Notes under the pieces: model-generated
Database searches by the model: none
What the model saw: the letters and a program-made list of their open reading frames with translations, nothing else
What the model was told of the DNA's origin: nothing
Position numbers and translations under genes: made by a program
DNA from: Arenimonas fontis
GTDB taxonomy: Bacteria; Pseudomonadota; Gammaproteobacteria; Xanthomonadales; Xanthomonadaceae
Direction: 5' to 3'
NCBI RefSeq assembly: GCF_008386465.1
Contig: NZ_VUOD01000006.1
Coordinates: forward strand, 87,519-151,518
Length of the DNA: 64,000 nt
In this document: positions 30,539 to 40,181 of the stretch, piece after piece
Layout of the letters: every line of letters starts with the position of its first letter
How positions within the stretch are numbered: the first letter of the stretch is position 1

Positions 30539-32389
30539 GTGCGAAACGGGGGAAACGGCGTGTTCTGGAAGGGCGGACTCCTGAGCCTGCTGCTGCTAGC
30601 CCTGGCCCTGGCGGCGCTCCCCGCCCGCGCCGACGGCACCCTGGTGCTGGATGGCAGCCGCCAGAGGGTTCCTCTTGCGCCGCACCTGGGCTACCGGGTG
30701 GACCCGGACGGACGGGCCGATGCCGCCGTCATGTTCGAGCAGGCCCGCTACGGCGGTTTCGCGCCCCTGCCCCACGGTGACGCCACCTTCGGCTTCACCG
30801 AAGGCGCCCATTGGTTCCACGCCGAACTGTTCAACCAGAACGCCCGCGAACAGCGCTGGCTGCTGGTGCTGCACTACCCGCTGCTGGACAACGTGGACTT
30901 CTACCTGCGCTACCCGGACGGCCACGTCGAGCACATGGCCTCGGGTGATGCCCTGCCGTTCTCGGCCCGGGCCATCCGCTACCGGCACCCGAACTTCTGG
31001 GTGGACCTGCCGCAGCGCAGCCGGGTGGAACTGCTGGTGCGGGTCAGCACGCGCAGCTCCATGCAGGTACCGCTGAGCCTGTATACGCCTACGGCCTTCG
31101 CCGAAATGGAGCGCGACTCGCAGTTCGGCATCGGCCTGTTCTACGGCATCCTGCTGGCGCTGTTCTTCTACAACCTGGTGCTATGGCTGTCACTGCGCGA
31201 CCGCACCCACCTCTGGTACACCCTGCACGTGGCCGGCTTCGGACTGGTGATCTTCTGCCTCAACGGTCTGGCCTTCGAATACCTGTGGCCGAATTCGCCA
31301 TGGCTGGCCAACCAGGCCATTCCGTTGTCCATGGCGCTGTCGCAGATCACCATGCACCAGTTCTGCCGCGAGTTTCTCGAGCTCAGGCAACGGCAGCCGC
31401 TCGGCGACCGGCTGACGCTGGCCTTCATCGGCTTCTTCGTCCTGGCCGGCATCGCGTCGTTTTTCCTGCCCTACCGCGAGGTGGTGCGGCCCCTGACCCT
31501 GGCGGTGTTCCCCGGCGCGGCGCTGATCGTGCTGCTCGCCGTCAACGCCATCCGGCGCGGCTACGCCCCAGCCCGGATCTTCCTGATGGCCTGGGCCTTC
31601 CTGTTGCTGGGCATCGCGCTTTACGCCAGCGTGTCCTTCGGCCTGCTGCCCAAGACCTTCGTCACCGAGTACGCGATCCAGATCGGATCGGCGCTGGAGA
31701 TGATCCTGCTGTCGTTCGCCCTCGCCTACCGCTATGCGCGCCTGCGTGGCGAGAACGAGCGGCTGGTGCGCGAACACAACGAACAGCTCGAGCGACATGT
31801 GGCCCGCCGCACCTCCGAGCTGAGCACGGCCCTGGAGCAGTTGGCGGAAGCCAACCAGCGCCTGCGCGAGTCCAACCGCCATGACGCCTTGACCGGCCTG
31901 CTCAACCGCCGGCGTTTCCGCGAAGTGTTCGAGCACCAGTTGCAGCAGGCCGAGGAGGCGCGCCGGCCTCTGGGCGTATTGCTGATGGACATGGACCATT
32001 TCAAGGACATCAACGACCGCCACGGCCACCTGGCCGGCGACGAATGCCTGCGCTGGCTAGGACGTTGCCTGCAGGACAGTCTGGCCGGGCACGGCGCGAT
32101 CATGGCCCGGTTCGGCGGCGAGGAGTTCGTGGTGGTGCTGCCCGACGTCGAAGGCCAGCGCCTACTGCAACTGGCCGAACAGCTGCGCGCGCGCATCAAT
32201 GACCAGCCGGTGCATCATGACGGCGAGGAGATCCGCCTGAGCGCGAGCATCGGCGCGTTCGTGCTGCGCCCAGGCAGCGGCCTCGGCGTGGATGGCGCCC
32301 TGCAACGCGCCGACGATGCCCTGTACGCCGCCAAGGACCGCGGCCGCAACTGCGTGCATCTGGCCGAAGACCTGCACCCCCTGCCCTGA
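30539..32389 (+). CDS. Membrane diguanylate cyclase with 7TMR-DISM sensor
   Basis: A 616-residue protein. Signal segment (residues 8-31), periplasmic 7TMR-DISMED2 beta domain (about 35-180, FTEGAHWFHAELFNQ), seven membrane helices (about 190-400), coiled coil (about 400-445) and GGDEF domain with RFGGEEFVVVLP near residue 525. The I-site RxxD is absent (AGHG). It probably makes c-di-GMP in response to a carbohydrate-like or envelope ligand. Start GTG 30539 follows GGAGGGG at 30523-30529. It is divergent from the his operon. Confidence 0.9.
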   Translation: MRNGGNGVFWKGGLLSLLLLALALAALPARADGTLVLDGSRQRVPLAPHLGYRVDPDGRADAAVMFEQARYGGFAPLPHGDATFGFTEGAHWFHAELFNQNAREQRWLLVLHYPLLDNVDFYLRYPDGHVEHMASGDALPFSARAIRYRHPNFWVDLPQRSRVELLVRVSTRSSMQVPLSLYTPTAFAEMERDSQFGIGLFYGILLALFFYNLVLWLSLRDRTHLWYTLHVAGFGLVIFCLNGLAFEYLWPNSPWLANQAIPLSMALSQITMHQFCREFLELRQRQPLGDRLTLAFIGFFVLAGIASFFLPYREVVRPLTLAVFPGAALIVLLAVNAIRRGYAPARIFLMAWAFLLLGIALYASVSFGLLPKTFVTEYAIQIGSALEMILLSFALAYRYARLRGENERLVREHNEQLERHVARRTSELSTALEQLAEANQRLRESNRHDALTGLLNRRRFREVFEHQLQQAEEARRPLGVLLMDMDHFKDINDRHGHLAGDECLRWLGRCLQDSLAGHGAIMARFGGEEFVVVLPDVEGQRLLQLAEQLRARINDQPVHHDGEEIRLSASIGAFVLRPGSGLGVDGALQRADDALYAAKDRGRNCVHLAEDLHPLP

Positions 32390-32404
32390 GCGGATCGGCG
32401 CCGG

Positions 32405-34303
32405 TCAGATCCGGGTGGAGCGGGCGGCCTGCAGCACCCTGCCTTCGCGCACCATCCGCACCACGGCGACGACGTCGGCGTCCATGGCGCGGTCACGCGG
32501 CATGAACGCGATCTCCTCGCGAATGGCCTGCCAGGCCGCCCGCACCGCTTCACCCGGCTGGAACTCCGGCGATCGCGCCAGCTCCTGCCGCAGCGCCTCG
32601 ACCTCGGCCAGGAAGGCCTCGCGCCCGGGCATTCCGGGAGCCGGTCCGCCCGAAATCTTGGCGGCCAGCGTCTCGGCATCGCCGGCGCGGGCCAGGCGAC
32701 GGGCGGCATTGATCATGTCGCGCCGGTAATCGAGCGCCTGGGCGGCGGTGTACAGCTCCAATGCCAACACCCGCGCCAGATCCTCCACCATCTCCAGCAC
32801 ATGCCGCCCCTCGTTGGCGCCCATGGATACATGGTCCTCGGCATTGGCGCTGGTCGGCACCGAATACACGCTGGCCGGATGGGCGCGGCTGGCCAGATCG
32901 TTCACCAAAGCGGCGGCAGTGTACTGCACGATCATGAAGCCGCTCTCGGTACCGTCCTCGTTGCCAATCAGGAAAGGCGGCAGGCCGTCGTTGGTGGCCG
33001 GGTCCAGAAGCTTGTTGAGCCGGCGCTCGGAGATCGAGGCCAGCACCGGGATCGCCGCCTTCAGGTAGCTGAGCGCCAGCGCCAGCGGCATGCCGTGGAA
33101 GTGGCCGGCCGAAACCACCTGCTGCTCGAGCTCGCCGACGCCTTCCAGATCCGGGAACAGCAAGGGGTTGTCGGTGACCGCGTTGAGTTCGATATCCACC
33201 ACCCGCTTGGCCTGCTCGACCGCATCGCGCACGGCGCCATGCACCTGCGGCGCACAGCGCAGCGAATAGCTGTCCTGCGGCTGGTGCTTCTTGCCGCCGC
33301 GGAAGGGCCTGAACCGCTGGTAGAAGCGTTCGCGACCGTGGCGCTGGTTCAGCGGCACCCAATCCCAGCCGATGTCGAAACCCAGGGCCTGCTGCTCGGG
33401 GTCGCTCCAGCTGTCCGGCTGCCAGGGCCGGAACGTCGGCACCAGGTGGTAGGCGATGCCGGCCAGGCTGGAGCCGCGCAGCAGCGCCAGGATGTGCGCG
33501 GCCGAACGGGTCTGGCCGGGATGCGGCCGCAGCGCATGCACCTGTGGTTGGAAGGCGCCCAGGCGGCCGGCAAAGGCGTCCAGGCTCATGGCCAGGGCAA
33601 GGTCGGCGGTGTCCAGCAGTTCGTCCAGGACCTCGATGGCCAGCACCGCAGTCGCGAGCATCTGCGCCGTGCCGTTGTTCAGGGCCAGGCCTTCCTTGTG
33701 CGACAGCCGCACCGGCTCGAGGCCGGCGCGGGCCAGGGCCTCGGCGCCGGGCAGGCGCTCCCCCTGGTAGAAAGCCTCGCCGCCGCCCAGCAGGACGATG
33801 GCCAGATGCGACAGCGGCGCCAGGTCGCCGCTGGCGCCGACCGAGCCCTTGCTCGGCACCACCGGCACCACACCGGCGTTGAGCATGGCCACCAGCGCCT
33901 CCAGCACCTCGACCCGGATGCCCGAGTGGCCCCTCATCAGCGTGTTGATGCGAATGCCGAGCATGGCCCGCACCACCGTGGCCGGAAAGGGTTCGCCCAC
34001 GCAGACGGCATGGGTGACGATCAGGTTGTGCTGCAGCTCTTCCAGCAGGCCATTGGCCGAAGACCGGGCGCCTGGCAGGCCCTCGCGGGCGCGTCGCGCG
34101 CCCAGCAGCTTGTCGGCATTGCTGCCAAAGCCGGTGGAAACGCCATAGATCGGCTCCTGGCGCTTGACCTGGTCGGCGAGGAAGTCCGCCGCACGCCGCA
34201 CCGCCGGCAACTGGGCCGGGTCCAGGGCCACCGGCGCACCGTGGGCGATCTCCACCACCTGGGCGCGGGTCAGGCTGCGGCCGTCGAGCAGGATGGGACG
34301 CAT
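32405..34303 (-). CDS. hutH: Aromatic amino acid lyase, probable histidine ammonia-lyase with extra segments
   Basis: A 632-residue MIO-type lyase, longer than the roughly 510 residues of typical HutH. YGVSTGFGSNADKL and the MIO triad in KGSVGASGDLAPLSH (about residues 157-159) are intact. TH in NLIVTHAVCVGE and E in SANAEDHVSM align with the HAL selectivity residues rather than those of PAL or TAL. Extra material includes about 45 residues before HQPQDSYSLRC (a W- and R-rich stretch) and a longer C-terminus. No other hut genes are near. It starts two bases after hisS and is probably co-transcribed. A non-histidine substrate cannot be excluded. Confidence 0.78.
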   Translation of the reverse strand: MRPILLDGRSLTRAQVVEIAHGAPVALDPAQLPAVRRAADFLADQVKRQEPIYGVSTGFGSNADKLLGARRAREGLPGARSSANGLLEELQHNLIVTHAVCVGEPFPATVVRAMLGIRINTLMRGHSGIRVEVLEALVAMLNAGVVPVVPSKGSVGASGDLAPLSHLAIVLLGGGEAFYQGERLPGAEALARAGLEPVRLSHKEGLALNNGTAQMLATAVLAIEVLDELLDTADLALAMSLDAFAGRLGAFQPQVHALRPHPGQTRSAAHILALLRGSSLAGIAYHLVPTFRPWQPDSWSDPEQQALGFDIGWDWVPLNQRHGRERFYQRFRPFRGGKKHQPQDSYSLRCAPQVHGAVRDAVEQAKRVVDIELNAVTDNPLLFPDLEGVGELEQQVVSAGHFHGMPLALALSYLKAAIPVLASISERRLNKLLDPATNDGLPPFLIGNEDGTESGFMIVQYTAAALVNDLASRAHPASVYSVPTSANAEDHVSMGANEGRHVLEMVEDLARVLALELYTAAQALDYRRDMINAARRLARAGDAETLAAKISGGPAPGMPGREAFLAEVEALRQELARSPEFQPGEAVRAAWQAIREEIAFMPRDRAMDADVVAVVRMVREGRVLQAARSTRI

Positions 34304-34305
34304 GC

Positions 34306-35685
34306 TCAGCCCTCCCCCGCCAGGCGCGCGCGCAGATGGGCGGCCAGGCCGGCGCGCGGGACTTCCGCCTGCTGCTGGCTGCGGAGGTCCTTGACCGCGA
34401 CCACAGCGCGCGCGGCCTCGTCCTCGCCGCTGAGCACCATGAAGCGGATGCCGGCCTTGTCGGCGTACTGGAACTGCCTGGCCAGCTTCTTCGCCTCCAT
34501 CTGCACCTCGGTGTTGATGCCGGCGCCGCGCAGCTCGCCGGCGATGGCCAGGGAGTCGGCCAGGCGCGACTCGTCCATCAGCCCGACCAGAACCTGCACG
34601 CTGCTTTCGGCGGCGCCGATCAGGCCGGCCTCGCGCAGCTGCCAGAACAATCGGGTGGCGCCGATGGAAATGCCCACGCCCGGCAGTTTCGACTTGCTGT
34701 AGTGGCTGGCCAGGTTGTCGTAGCGGCCGCCGGAGCAGACCGAGCCGATCTGCGGGTGCTCGTCCAGCACGGTCTCGTAGACGGTGCCGGTGTAGTAGTC
34801 CAGGCCGCGGGCGATGCTGAAGTTCACCGCGTAGTCACCGTCCGGCAGGCCCTGGGCGCGCAGCAAGGCCACCACCTCGGCCAGCTCGGCGGCGCCGGTG
34901 ACCAGCGACTCGTTGCCGGCCGCCTCGCCCTCGGCACGCAGCGCCGACAGGCGGGCGATGGCCTCGTCGTGGCCGCTGGAACGGAAGCCGACGAAATCCA
35001 TGACCCGGTCCACGACCTCGCCGGACAGGCCGAAGTCGGGGCCGGCCAGGGTGGCGCGCACCGCCTCGGCGCCGCGCTTGTCCAGCTTGTCGATCTCGCG
35101 CAGCACCAGGGCCTGGCGCTCGCCTTCGGCAATGCCCTGGGCCTCGAAGAAGCCGCGCAGCAGCTTTCGGTTGTTCAGCTGGATGGTGAAACCGCCGACG
35201 CCCAGCTCGGTGAACACCGCGTGGATCACCGCCGGCATCTCGGCGTCGTGACGCAGGTGCAGGCTGTCCTTGCCGATCACGTCGATGTCGCACTGGTAGA
35301 ACTCGCGGAAACGGCCGCGCTGGGCCCGCTCGCCACGATAGACGCGCTGGATCTGGTAACGCCGGAACGGGAAGGCCAGCGCGTGTTCGTGCTCGGCCAC
35401 GTAGCGGGCCAGGGGCACGGTCAGGTCGAAACGCAGGGCCAGCTCCGGCATGCCCTCGCCGGCCTTCTCCAGGGCGCCGGTGGACTGGACGAAATACACC
35501 TGTCGCTCGGTTTCGCCGCCGGACTTGGTCAACAGCACCTCGGACAGCTCGAACACCGGCGTTTCCACCGGCAGGAAGCCGAAGCGCTCGTAGTTGCGGC
35601 GGATCACGTCCAGCATGCGCTGGAAGGCGATCTGGTCACGGGGCAGCAGCTCCATGACCCCGGGCGGGGTGCGGGGCTTGATCAA
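34306..35685 (-). CDS. hisS: Histidyl-tRNA synthetase
   Basis: A 459-residue class II synthetase. Motif 2 is [26 protein letters not shown]; the histidine-specific loop is [15 protein letters not shown], and GGRYDNL is present. The C-terminal anticodon-binding domain ([12 protein letters not shown] onward) is intact, so this is not HisZ. The start is TTG 35685 with CGGAG upstream and TAGAAT as -10 (35720-35715). It is followed by the lyase gene. Confidence 0.95.
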   Translation of the reverse strand: MIKPRTPPGVMELLPRDQIAFQRMLDVIRRNYERFGFLPVETPVFELSEVLLTKSGGETERQVYFVQSTGALEKAGEGMPELALRFDLTVPLARYVAEHEHALAFPFRRYQIQRVYRGERAQRGRFREFYQCDIDVIGKDSLHLRHDAEMPAVIHAVFTELGVGGFTIQLNNRKLLRGFFEAQGIAEGERQALVLREIDKLDKRGAEAVRATLAGPDFGLSGEVVDRVMDFVGFRSSGHDEAIARLSALRAEGEAAGNESLVTGAAELAEVVALLRAQGLPDGDYAVNFSIARGLDYYTGTVYETVLDEHPQIGSVCSGGRYDNLASHYSKSKLPGVGISIGATRLFWQLREAGLIGAAESSVQVLVGLMDESRLADSLAIAGELRGAGINTEVQMEAKKLARQFQYADKAGIRFMVLSGEDEAARAVVAVKDLRSQQQAEVPRAGLAAHLRARLAGEG

Positions 35686-35772
35686 GGCGCGTAACTCCGT
35701 TGCGGAACCGGCGCATTCTAGCGGCAGGCACGGCTCGGGACGTCGGCACGCTCGGTGAAGGCTGTCGCGGAC

Positions 35773-35802
35773 TTGCCGAGGCCCTGCCCGGGCGCCTAGA
35801 AT
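35773..35802 (+). promoter_or_regulatory. Promoter of tRNA-Pro
   Basis: TTGCCG (35773-35778) and TAGAAT (35797-35802) are 18 bases apart. The transcript would start about ten bases before the tRNA. Confidence 0.6.
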
Positions 35803-35818
35803 GCGCGGCTCGATCCCT

Positions 35819-35895
35819 CGGGGTGTAGCTCAGCCTGGTAGAGCGCTACGTTCGGGACGTAGAAGTCGCAGGTTCAAATCCTGTCTCCCCGACCA
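35819..35895 (+). tRNA. tRNA-Pro (anticodon CGG)
   Basis: A 77-base cloverleaf with encoded CCA. The anticodon stem CTACG/CGTAG holds loop TTCGGGA, giving CGG at its centre. The T arm contains GGTTCAAATCC and the D arm AGCTCAGCCTGGTAGAGC. The acceptor stem begins C-G as in bacterial tRNA-Pro, with one T-T mismatch at pair 6. Confidence 0.96.
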
Positions 35896-35905
35896 GTTCA
35901 GATGG

Positions 35906-35940
35906 AAGGCCCGGGAAACGGCCGTTTCCCGGGCCTTTCT
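35906..35940 (+). terminator. Terminator after tRNA-Pro
   Basis: A perfect 16-bp inverted repeat with no loop spacer (arms AAGGCCCGGGAAACGG and its complement), followed by TTTCT. It begins ten bases after the tRNA CCA end. Confidence 0.8.
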
Positions 35941-36031
35941 GCTTTCCGCCCCGGTCATCGCCCGGACCGGACCTTGGCCGGCCCACCCCGTCCCCGCATA
36001 CACTCTGCCCGGACAAGCCAAGGGGAGTGGC

Positions 36032-38812
36032 ATGGCCTGGATTCTGGGGATACTCGGAGCATTCTTCGGCTGGCTGGCGATGGCCGCCGACGAGGAAGTA
36101 TTCGGCCTTTTCGGCGGCGCCCTGGCCGGCGCCCTGCTGGGCCTGGCAATCCGGCAGTACAGCCGCCTGCGCACGGTGGAAGCGCGGCTTGCGCGGCTCG
36201 AGGGACGCGCCGCCGCGACCGCAGCGCAGGCCACCCACGCAGGCGTGTCGCCGCGCCCAGCCGAGGCCGCGCCGGCCGGCACCAGCCCCATGCCGGCCGG
36301 GACGCCCGCGGCTACGGTGCCCGTCACGCCAGCTGCCGCCACCCCGGTTGCCCCCACCACGCCCGCCACCGGGGCAAGGCCACCGACGATGCCGGCCTCG
36401 CCAGCCCCCGGTGCCAGCCCGGCGCCGCCGCCCTACCCGACAGGTGCCCCGGCCGCCGCCAGCCACCCGGCCACGCCGCGGCCCCCGACCGGGCCGAGCG
36501 CGCTGGACCGCCTCACCGCCCTGGTCCGCAACTGGCTGTTCGAAGGCAACGTGCCGGTGAAGATCGGCGTGCTGGTGCTGATGTTCGGCGTCGCCAGCGG
36601 GCTCAAGTACGCCGCCGACGCCGGCTGGCTGGTCGTGCCGATCGAACTGCGCCTGGCCGGCATCGCCGCCGCCGCCATCGCCGGCCTGGTCTGGGGCCTG
36701 CGCAGTGCGCCGCAGCGGCCGGCCTTCGGCCTCAGCCTGCAGGGCGGCGCCATCGGCGTGCTGCTGCTGGTGGTGTTCGCCGCCTTCCGCTACTACGGCG
36801 TGATCGGCGCCGGTCCGGCTTTCGCCATCGTGCTCGTGCTGGTGGCCGGCGCCAGCGTGCTGGCGGTGCGGCAGAACGCGGTGGCCCTGGCGGTGCTGGG
36901 TTTCATCGGTGGCTACCTGGCGCCGGTGCTGATCTCCACCGGCGGCGGCAACCACATCGCCCTGTTTTCCTACTATGCGCTGCTGAACGCGGCGGTATTC
37001 GGCATCGCCTGGTTCCGGCCGTGGCGGGCGCTGAACCTGGTCGGTTTCGTCTTCACCTTCGTGATCGGCACGCTCTGGGGCGCGACGTACTACCGGCCGG
37101 AGCTGTTCGCCACGGTCGAGCCCTTCCTGGTGCTGTTCTTCCTGTTCTACGTCGCCATCCCGGTGCTGTACGCCCTGGCCGGGCGCGAGGCCAACGGCAA
37201 GGTGGACGGCACCCTGCTGTTCGGCACGCCGCTGGTGGCCTTTCCGCTGCAGGTGGCGCTGCTGGACGGTGAACGCATGCCGCTGGCGGTCAGCGCGGTG
37301 GCTGTGGCCGTGGTCTACGCCCTGCTCGGCACCTGGGCGGTGCGCAATCCACGCCTGCGCACGCTGGCGCAGAGCGCCGCCGCCCTGGGCGTGGTCTTCG
37401 CCACCCTGGCCATTCCGCTGGCGCTGGAGGCGCGCTGGACCTCGGCGGCCTGGGCGCTGCAGGGCCTGGGCATGGTCTGGCTGGGCCTGCGCCAGCAGCG
37501 CCCCCTGACCCGCTGGGCCGGCCTGGCGCTACAGGGTTTGGCGGCCTGCGCCTGGCTGGTCAGCCTGTTGGACCGCCACCCCGACATCGGCGACCGCCTG
37601 CTCGTCAACGGCCATGCCCTGAACCTGCTGCTGCTTTCGCTGGCCGCCTTCGGTTCCGGCTGGCTGCACGACCGGGCCGGCCGGTTCCGCGTGCTGCCCA
37701 TCCTGCTCTTCATCGGCGGCCTGTTCTGGTGGAGCCTGCTGGGCCTGCGCGAGATCCTCGTGAACCTGGATCCCGACAGCATCGCCACCGCCTTCGGCGG
37801 TTTCGCCGCGATCACCGCCGTGCTGGCTGCGTTGCTGCGCCGGCCGATGGCCTGGCCGCGCCTGGGCTGGGCGCTGGCGCTGGCCTGCCTGCTGCTGCCG
37901 TTGCTGGCGCTCGCCGCGCTGGAGAGCGGCTCATGGCGTTGGCTGGGCGTGCCGGCGCACTGGTTCGGCGGCGAGGAGCGGCTGTGGTGGCTGTGGATCG
38001 CCGCCGGCCTGGCCTCGACCCGCGCCCTGCTGCAGCCGCGCTCGCGCCTGCTGCCGGCGGCGCACATCGCCGTGCTGCTGGCGCTGATGTTCGGCGCCGG
38101 CCTCAGCCTGGCGCGCTGGGCCGAATACCGCTTCGGCCTGGGCACCGGCTGGTGGCTGCCGCTGGCATTGGCGCCGGGCGCGGCGCTGGCCGCGCTGGCG
38201 GCGCTGCGGCCGAACATCGGCGGCTGGCCGGTGGCGGCGGAATTCCCGGCCTGGCGCACGGTGTGGCTGGGCATCCTCGCCGGCCTGCTGGGCCTGGGCT
38301 GGCTGGTCGGCCTGCTCGATCGCGGCGACAGCGATCCGCTGCCCTGGCTGCCGCTGTTCAACCCTCTGGAGCTGATGCTGCTGGCCGGGCTGATGGCGGC
38401 GCTGGTGGCGCTGCGCCGACTGTCGCTGCCACGCGGCATCCCCGGCCTGCTGTGGGGTCCGCTGGCGACGCTGCTGCTGAGCGTGCTGGCCCTGCGCGCC
38501 TGCCACCAACTGGCCGACCTGCCCTGGCTGCCGCGGCTGCTGGGCGAGCGCCTGGCGCAGGCGGCGCTGACCATCGGCTGGTGCCTGGCCGGCGTCAGTG
38601 CCTGGGTGATCGGCTCGCGTCGCCAGCTGCGGCCGGTCTGGTGGCTGGGCGCCGGCCTGCTGGTGCTGGTGCTGATCAAGCTGCTGGCGGTGGATCGCCT
38701 GTTCCTGGGCAACCTGACCGGCATCGCCTCCTTCCTGGCCGTCGGCCTGCTGCTGGTGATCGTCGGCAGGCTGGCTCCCACTCCGCCCCGTTCCTCCGAG
38801 GAAACGACCTGA
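36032..38812 (+). CDS. DUF2339 multi-spanning membrane protein
   Basis: A 926-residue protein. An N-terminal membrane helix and short coiled coil are followed by a Pro/Ala/Thr-rich linker (about residues 70-165), then roughly 25 hydrophobic segments from LVRNWLFEGNVPVKIGVLVLMFGVASGLKYAAD to the end. Length, layout and NVPVKIGVLVL fit DUF2339. AGGGGAG at 36021-36027 fixes ATG 36032; the frame is open upstream through the tRNA. Its stop overlaps the DUF3999 start (TGATG), a pairing seen in other proteobacteria. Function unknown; an envelope or cell-surface role is likely. Confidence 0.88.
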   Translation: MAWILGILGAFFGWLAMAADEEVFGLFGGALAGALLGLAIRQYSRLRTVEARLARLEGRAAATAAQATHAGVSPRPAEAAPAGTSPMPAGTPAATVPVTPAAATPVAPTTPATGARPPTMPASPAPGASPAPPPYPTGAPAAASHPATPRPPTGPSALDRLTALVRNWLFEGNVPVKIGVLVLMFGVASGLKYAADAGWLVVPIELRLAGIAAAAIAGLVWGLRSAPQRPAFGLSLQGGAIGVLLLVVFAAFRYYGVIGAGPAFAIVLVLVAGASVLAVRQNAVALAVLGFIGGYLAPVLISTGGGNHIALFSYYALLNAAVFGIAWFRPWRALNLVGFVFTFVIGTLWGATYYRPELFATVEPFLVLFFLFYVAIPVLYALAGREANGKVDGTLLFGTPLVAFPLQVALLDGERMPLAVSAVAVAVVYALLGTWAVRNPRLRTLAQSAAALGVVFATLAIPLALEARWTSAAWALQGLGMVWLGLRQQRPLTRWAGLALQGLAACAWLVSLLDRHPDIGDRLLVNGHALNLLLLSLAAFGSGWLHDRAGRFRVLPILLFIGGLFWWSLLGLREILVNLDPDSIATAFGGFAAITAVLAALLRRPMAWPRLGWALALACLLLPLLALAALESGSWRWLGVPAHWFGGEERLWWLWIAAGLASTRALLQPRSRLLPAAHIAVLLALMFGAGLSLARWAEYRFGLGTGWWLPLALAPGAALAALAALRPNIGGWPVAAEFPAWRTVWLGILAGLLGLGWLVGLLDRGDSDPLPWLPLFNPLELMLLAGLMAALVALRRLSLPRGIPGLLWGPLATLLLSVLALRACHQLADLPWLPRLLGERLAQAALTIGWCLAGVSAWVIGSRRQLRPVWWLGAGLLVLVLIKLLAVDRLFLGNLTGIASFLAVGLLLVIVGRLAPTPPRSSEETT

Positions 38813-40146
38813 TGCGCCCTCTCCTTGCCTGCCTCGCCCTCGCCCTGGCTGCGCCCACCGCGGCGCAGACGACCGACGACTTTGCCTGGCAATGGCCCAT
38901 CCAGGCCGACGACCAGGCGCCAGCGCACCTGCTGGTGCTGGATGCCGAAGTGCTGCAGTACGTGCAGCGCGCCGACCTCGGCGACCTGGCGGTGTTCAAC
39001 GCCGACGGCAAGCCGGTGCCCTTTGCCCACCTGCCGCCGCAGGGCCAGGACTTCGAGTTGCGCGATCCGGTTCCCTGGCTGCGTGTGCCGCTGCCCGAGC
39101 CCGGCCAGGGGGAGGACCTGAGCCTGCGCCTGGAGCGCGACGCCGAAGGCCGCCTGCGCGGCCTGGAGCTGCAGGCCAGCGGGCAGCAGACCGCGCCAGC
39201 CGGCCGCCACGACCTGCTGCTGGACCGCGGCGAGGACCCGGAGGCCGCCTCCACGCTGCACGTGCAACTGGGTCATGAGGCCCGGCTGCCGGTGAACCTG
39301 CGCGTGTCCGTCAGCGGCTCCGACGACCTGATCGGCTGGCGCCGCCTGGGCAGCGGCCTGCCGCTGATCGCCCTGGACGACAACGGCCTGCGCGTCGAAC
39401 GCCTGCGCCTGGACTTCGAGCGCAGCGACGCGCGCTACCTGCGCCTGAGCATCGAAAACGAGGGCGACTGGCCACGGATCGACGGCCTGGAGATCGAGCG
39501 CCGCGTGCGCAGCGGCGACGAGCGCCCCTGGCTGAGCCTGGAACTGCAGGGCGAGCCCGTGCCCGGCGAGCCCGGCACCTTCCGTTACGCCGTCCCGGCG
39601 CCGGTGCTGGTCGAACGGGTGGACCTGCGCCTGGCCGACGCCAACTCGGTCTCGGCGGTGCAGGTCGGTGCCCGCGAGCCCGGCCAGGCATGGTGGTCCG
39701 GCGTCGCCGCCTTCACCGCCTTCCGCCTCGGCCAGGGCGCGAACGAGGTGCGGCACCTGGCACCGGACATCCATGCCCGCCGCGAGCGCGAATGGCAGGT
39801 GAGCACGCAACCGGCCCTGGCCAGCGCGCCGACCCTGGTGCTGCAGTACCGGCCCGAGCATTTCGTGCTGCTGGCCCAGGGCCCGGCGCCCTACACCCTG
39901 GTCGCCGGCAGCACCCGCGTCGCCCGGCCCGACTACCCGGTGCAGGCCGCCCTGGCCGCCTCCGGCGCCCAGCCGGCGCCGGCCACGCTAGGCACCCGCG
40001 GCGAAGCCGGCGGCGAGGCCGCGCTGGCGCCGCGCCGCAGCGAGGACTGGCAGCGCTGGCTGCTGTGGGCGGTGCTGGCCATCGGCGCCGGCCTGGTGCT
40101 GTGGATGTCGGCGCGGGTGCTGAAGAACGCCGATAACGGGCATTGA
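38812..40146 (+). CDS. DUF3999 exported membrane-anchored protein
   Basis: A 444-residue protein with a signal peptide (MRPLLACLALALAAPTAAQ), a long beta-rich periplasmic region with repeated SGSDDLIGWRRLG-like segments, and one C-terminal membrane helix (WLLWAVLAIGAGLVLWMSARV) before a short basic tail. It is translationally coupled to the DUF2339 gene, which suggests a complex of a polytopic membrane protein and a periplasmic partner. No catalytic motif is visible. Confidence 0.85.
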   Translation: MRPLLACLALALAAPTAAQTTDDFAWQWPIQADDQAPAHLLVLDAEVLQYVQRADLGDLAVFNADGKPVPFAHLPPQGQDFELRDPVPWLRVPLPEPGQGEDLSLRLERDAEGRLRGLELQASGQQTAPAGRHDLLLDRGEDPEAASTLHVQLGHEARLPVNLRVSVSGSDDLIGWRRLGSGLPLIALDDNGLRVERLRLDFERSDARYLRLSIENEGDWPRIDGLEIERRVRSGDERPWLSLELQGEPVPGEPGTFRYAVPAPVLVERVDLRLADANSVSAVQVGAREPGQAWWSGVAAFTAFRLGQGANEVRHLAPDIHARREREWQVSTQPALASAPTLVLQYRPEHFVLLAQGPAPYTLVAGSTRVARPDYPVQAALAASGAQPAPATLGTRGEAGGEAALAPRRSEDWQRWLLWAVLAIGAGLVLWMSARVLKNADNGH

Positions 40147-40181
40147 CATTGATCCTCGATCCTCGCGTGCCAAAAGGCTGA

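Noticed and set aside
34306..35685. hisS considered as hisZ, the partner of short HisG
   Set aside because: It has the full catalytic motifs GLDYYTG and RYDNL and a C-terminal anticodon-binding domain, as a true synthetase does.
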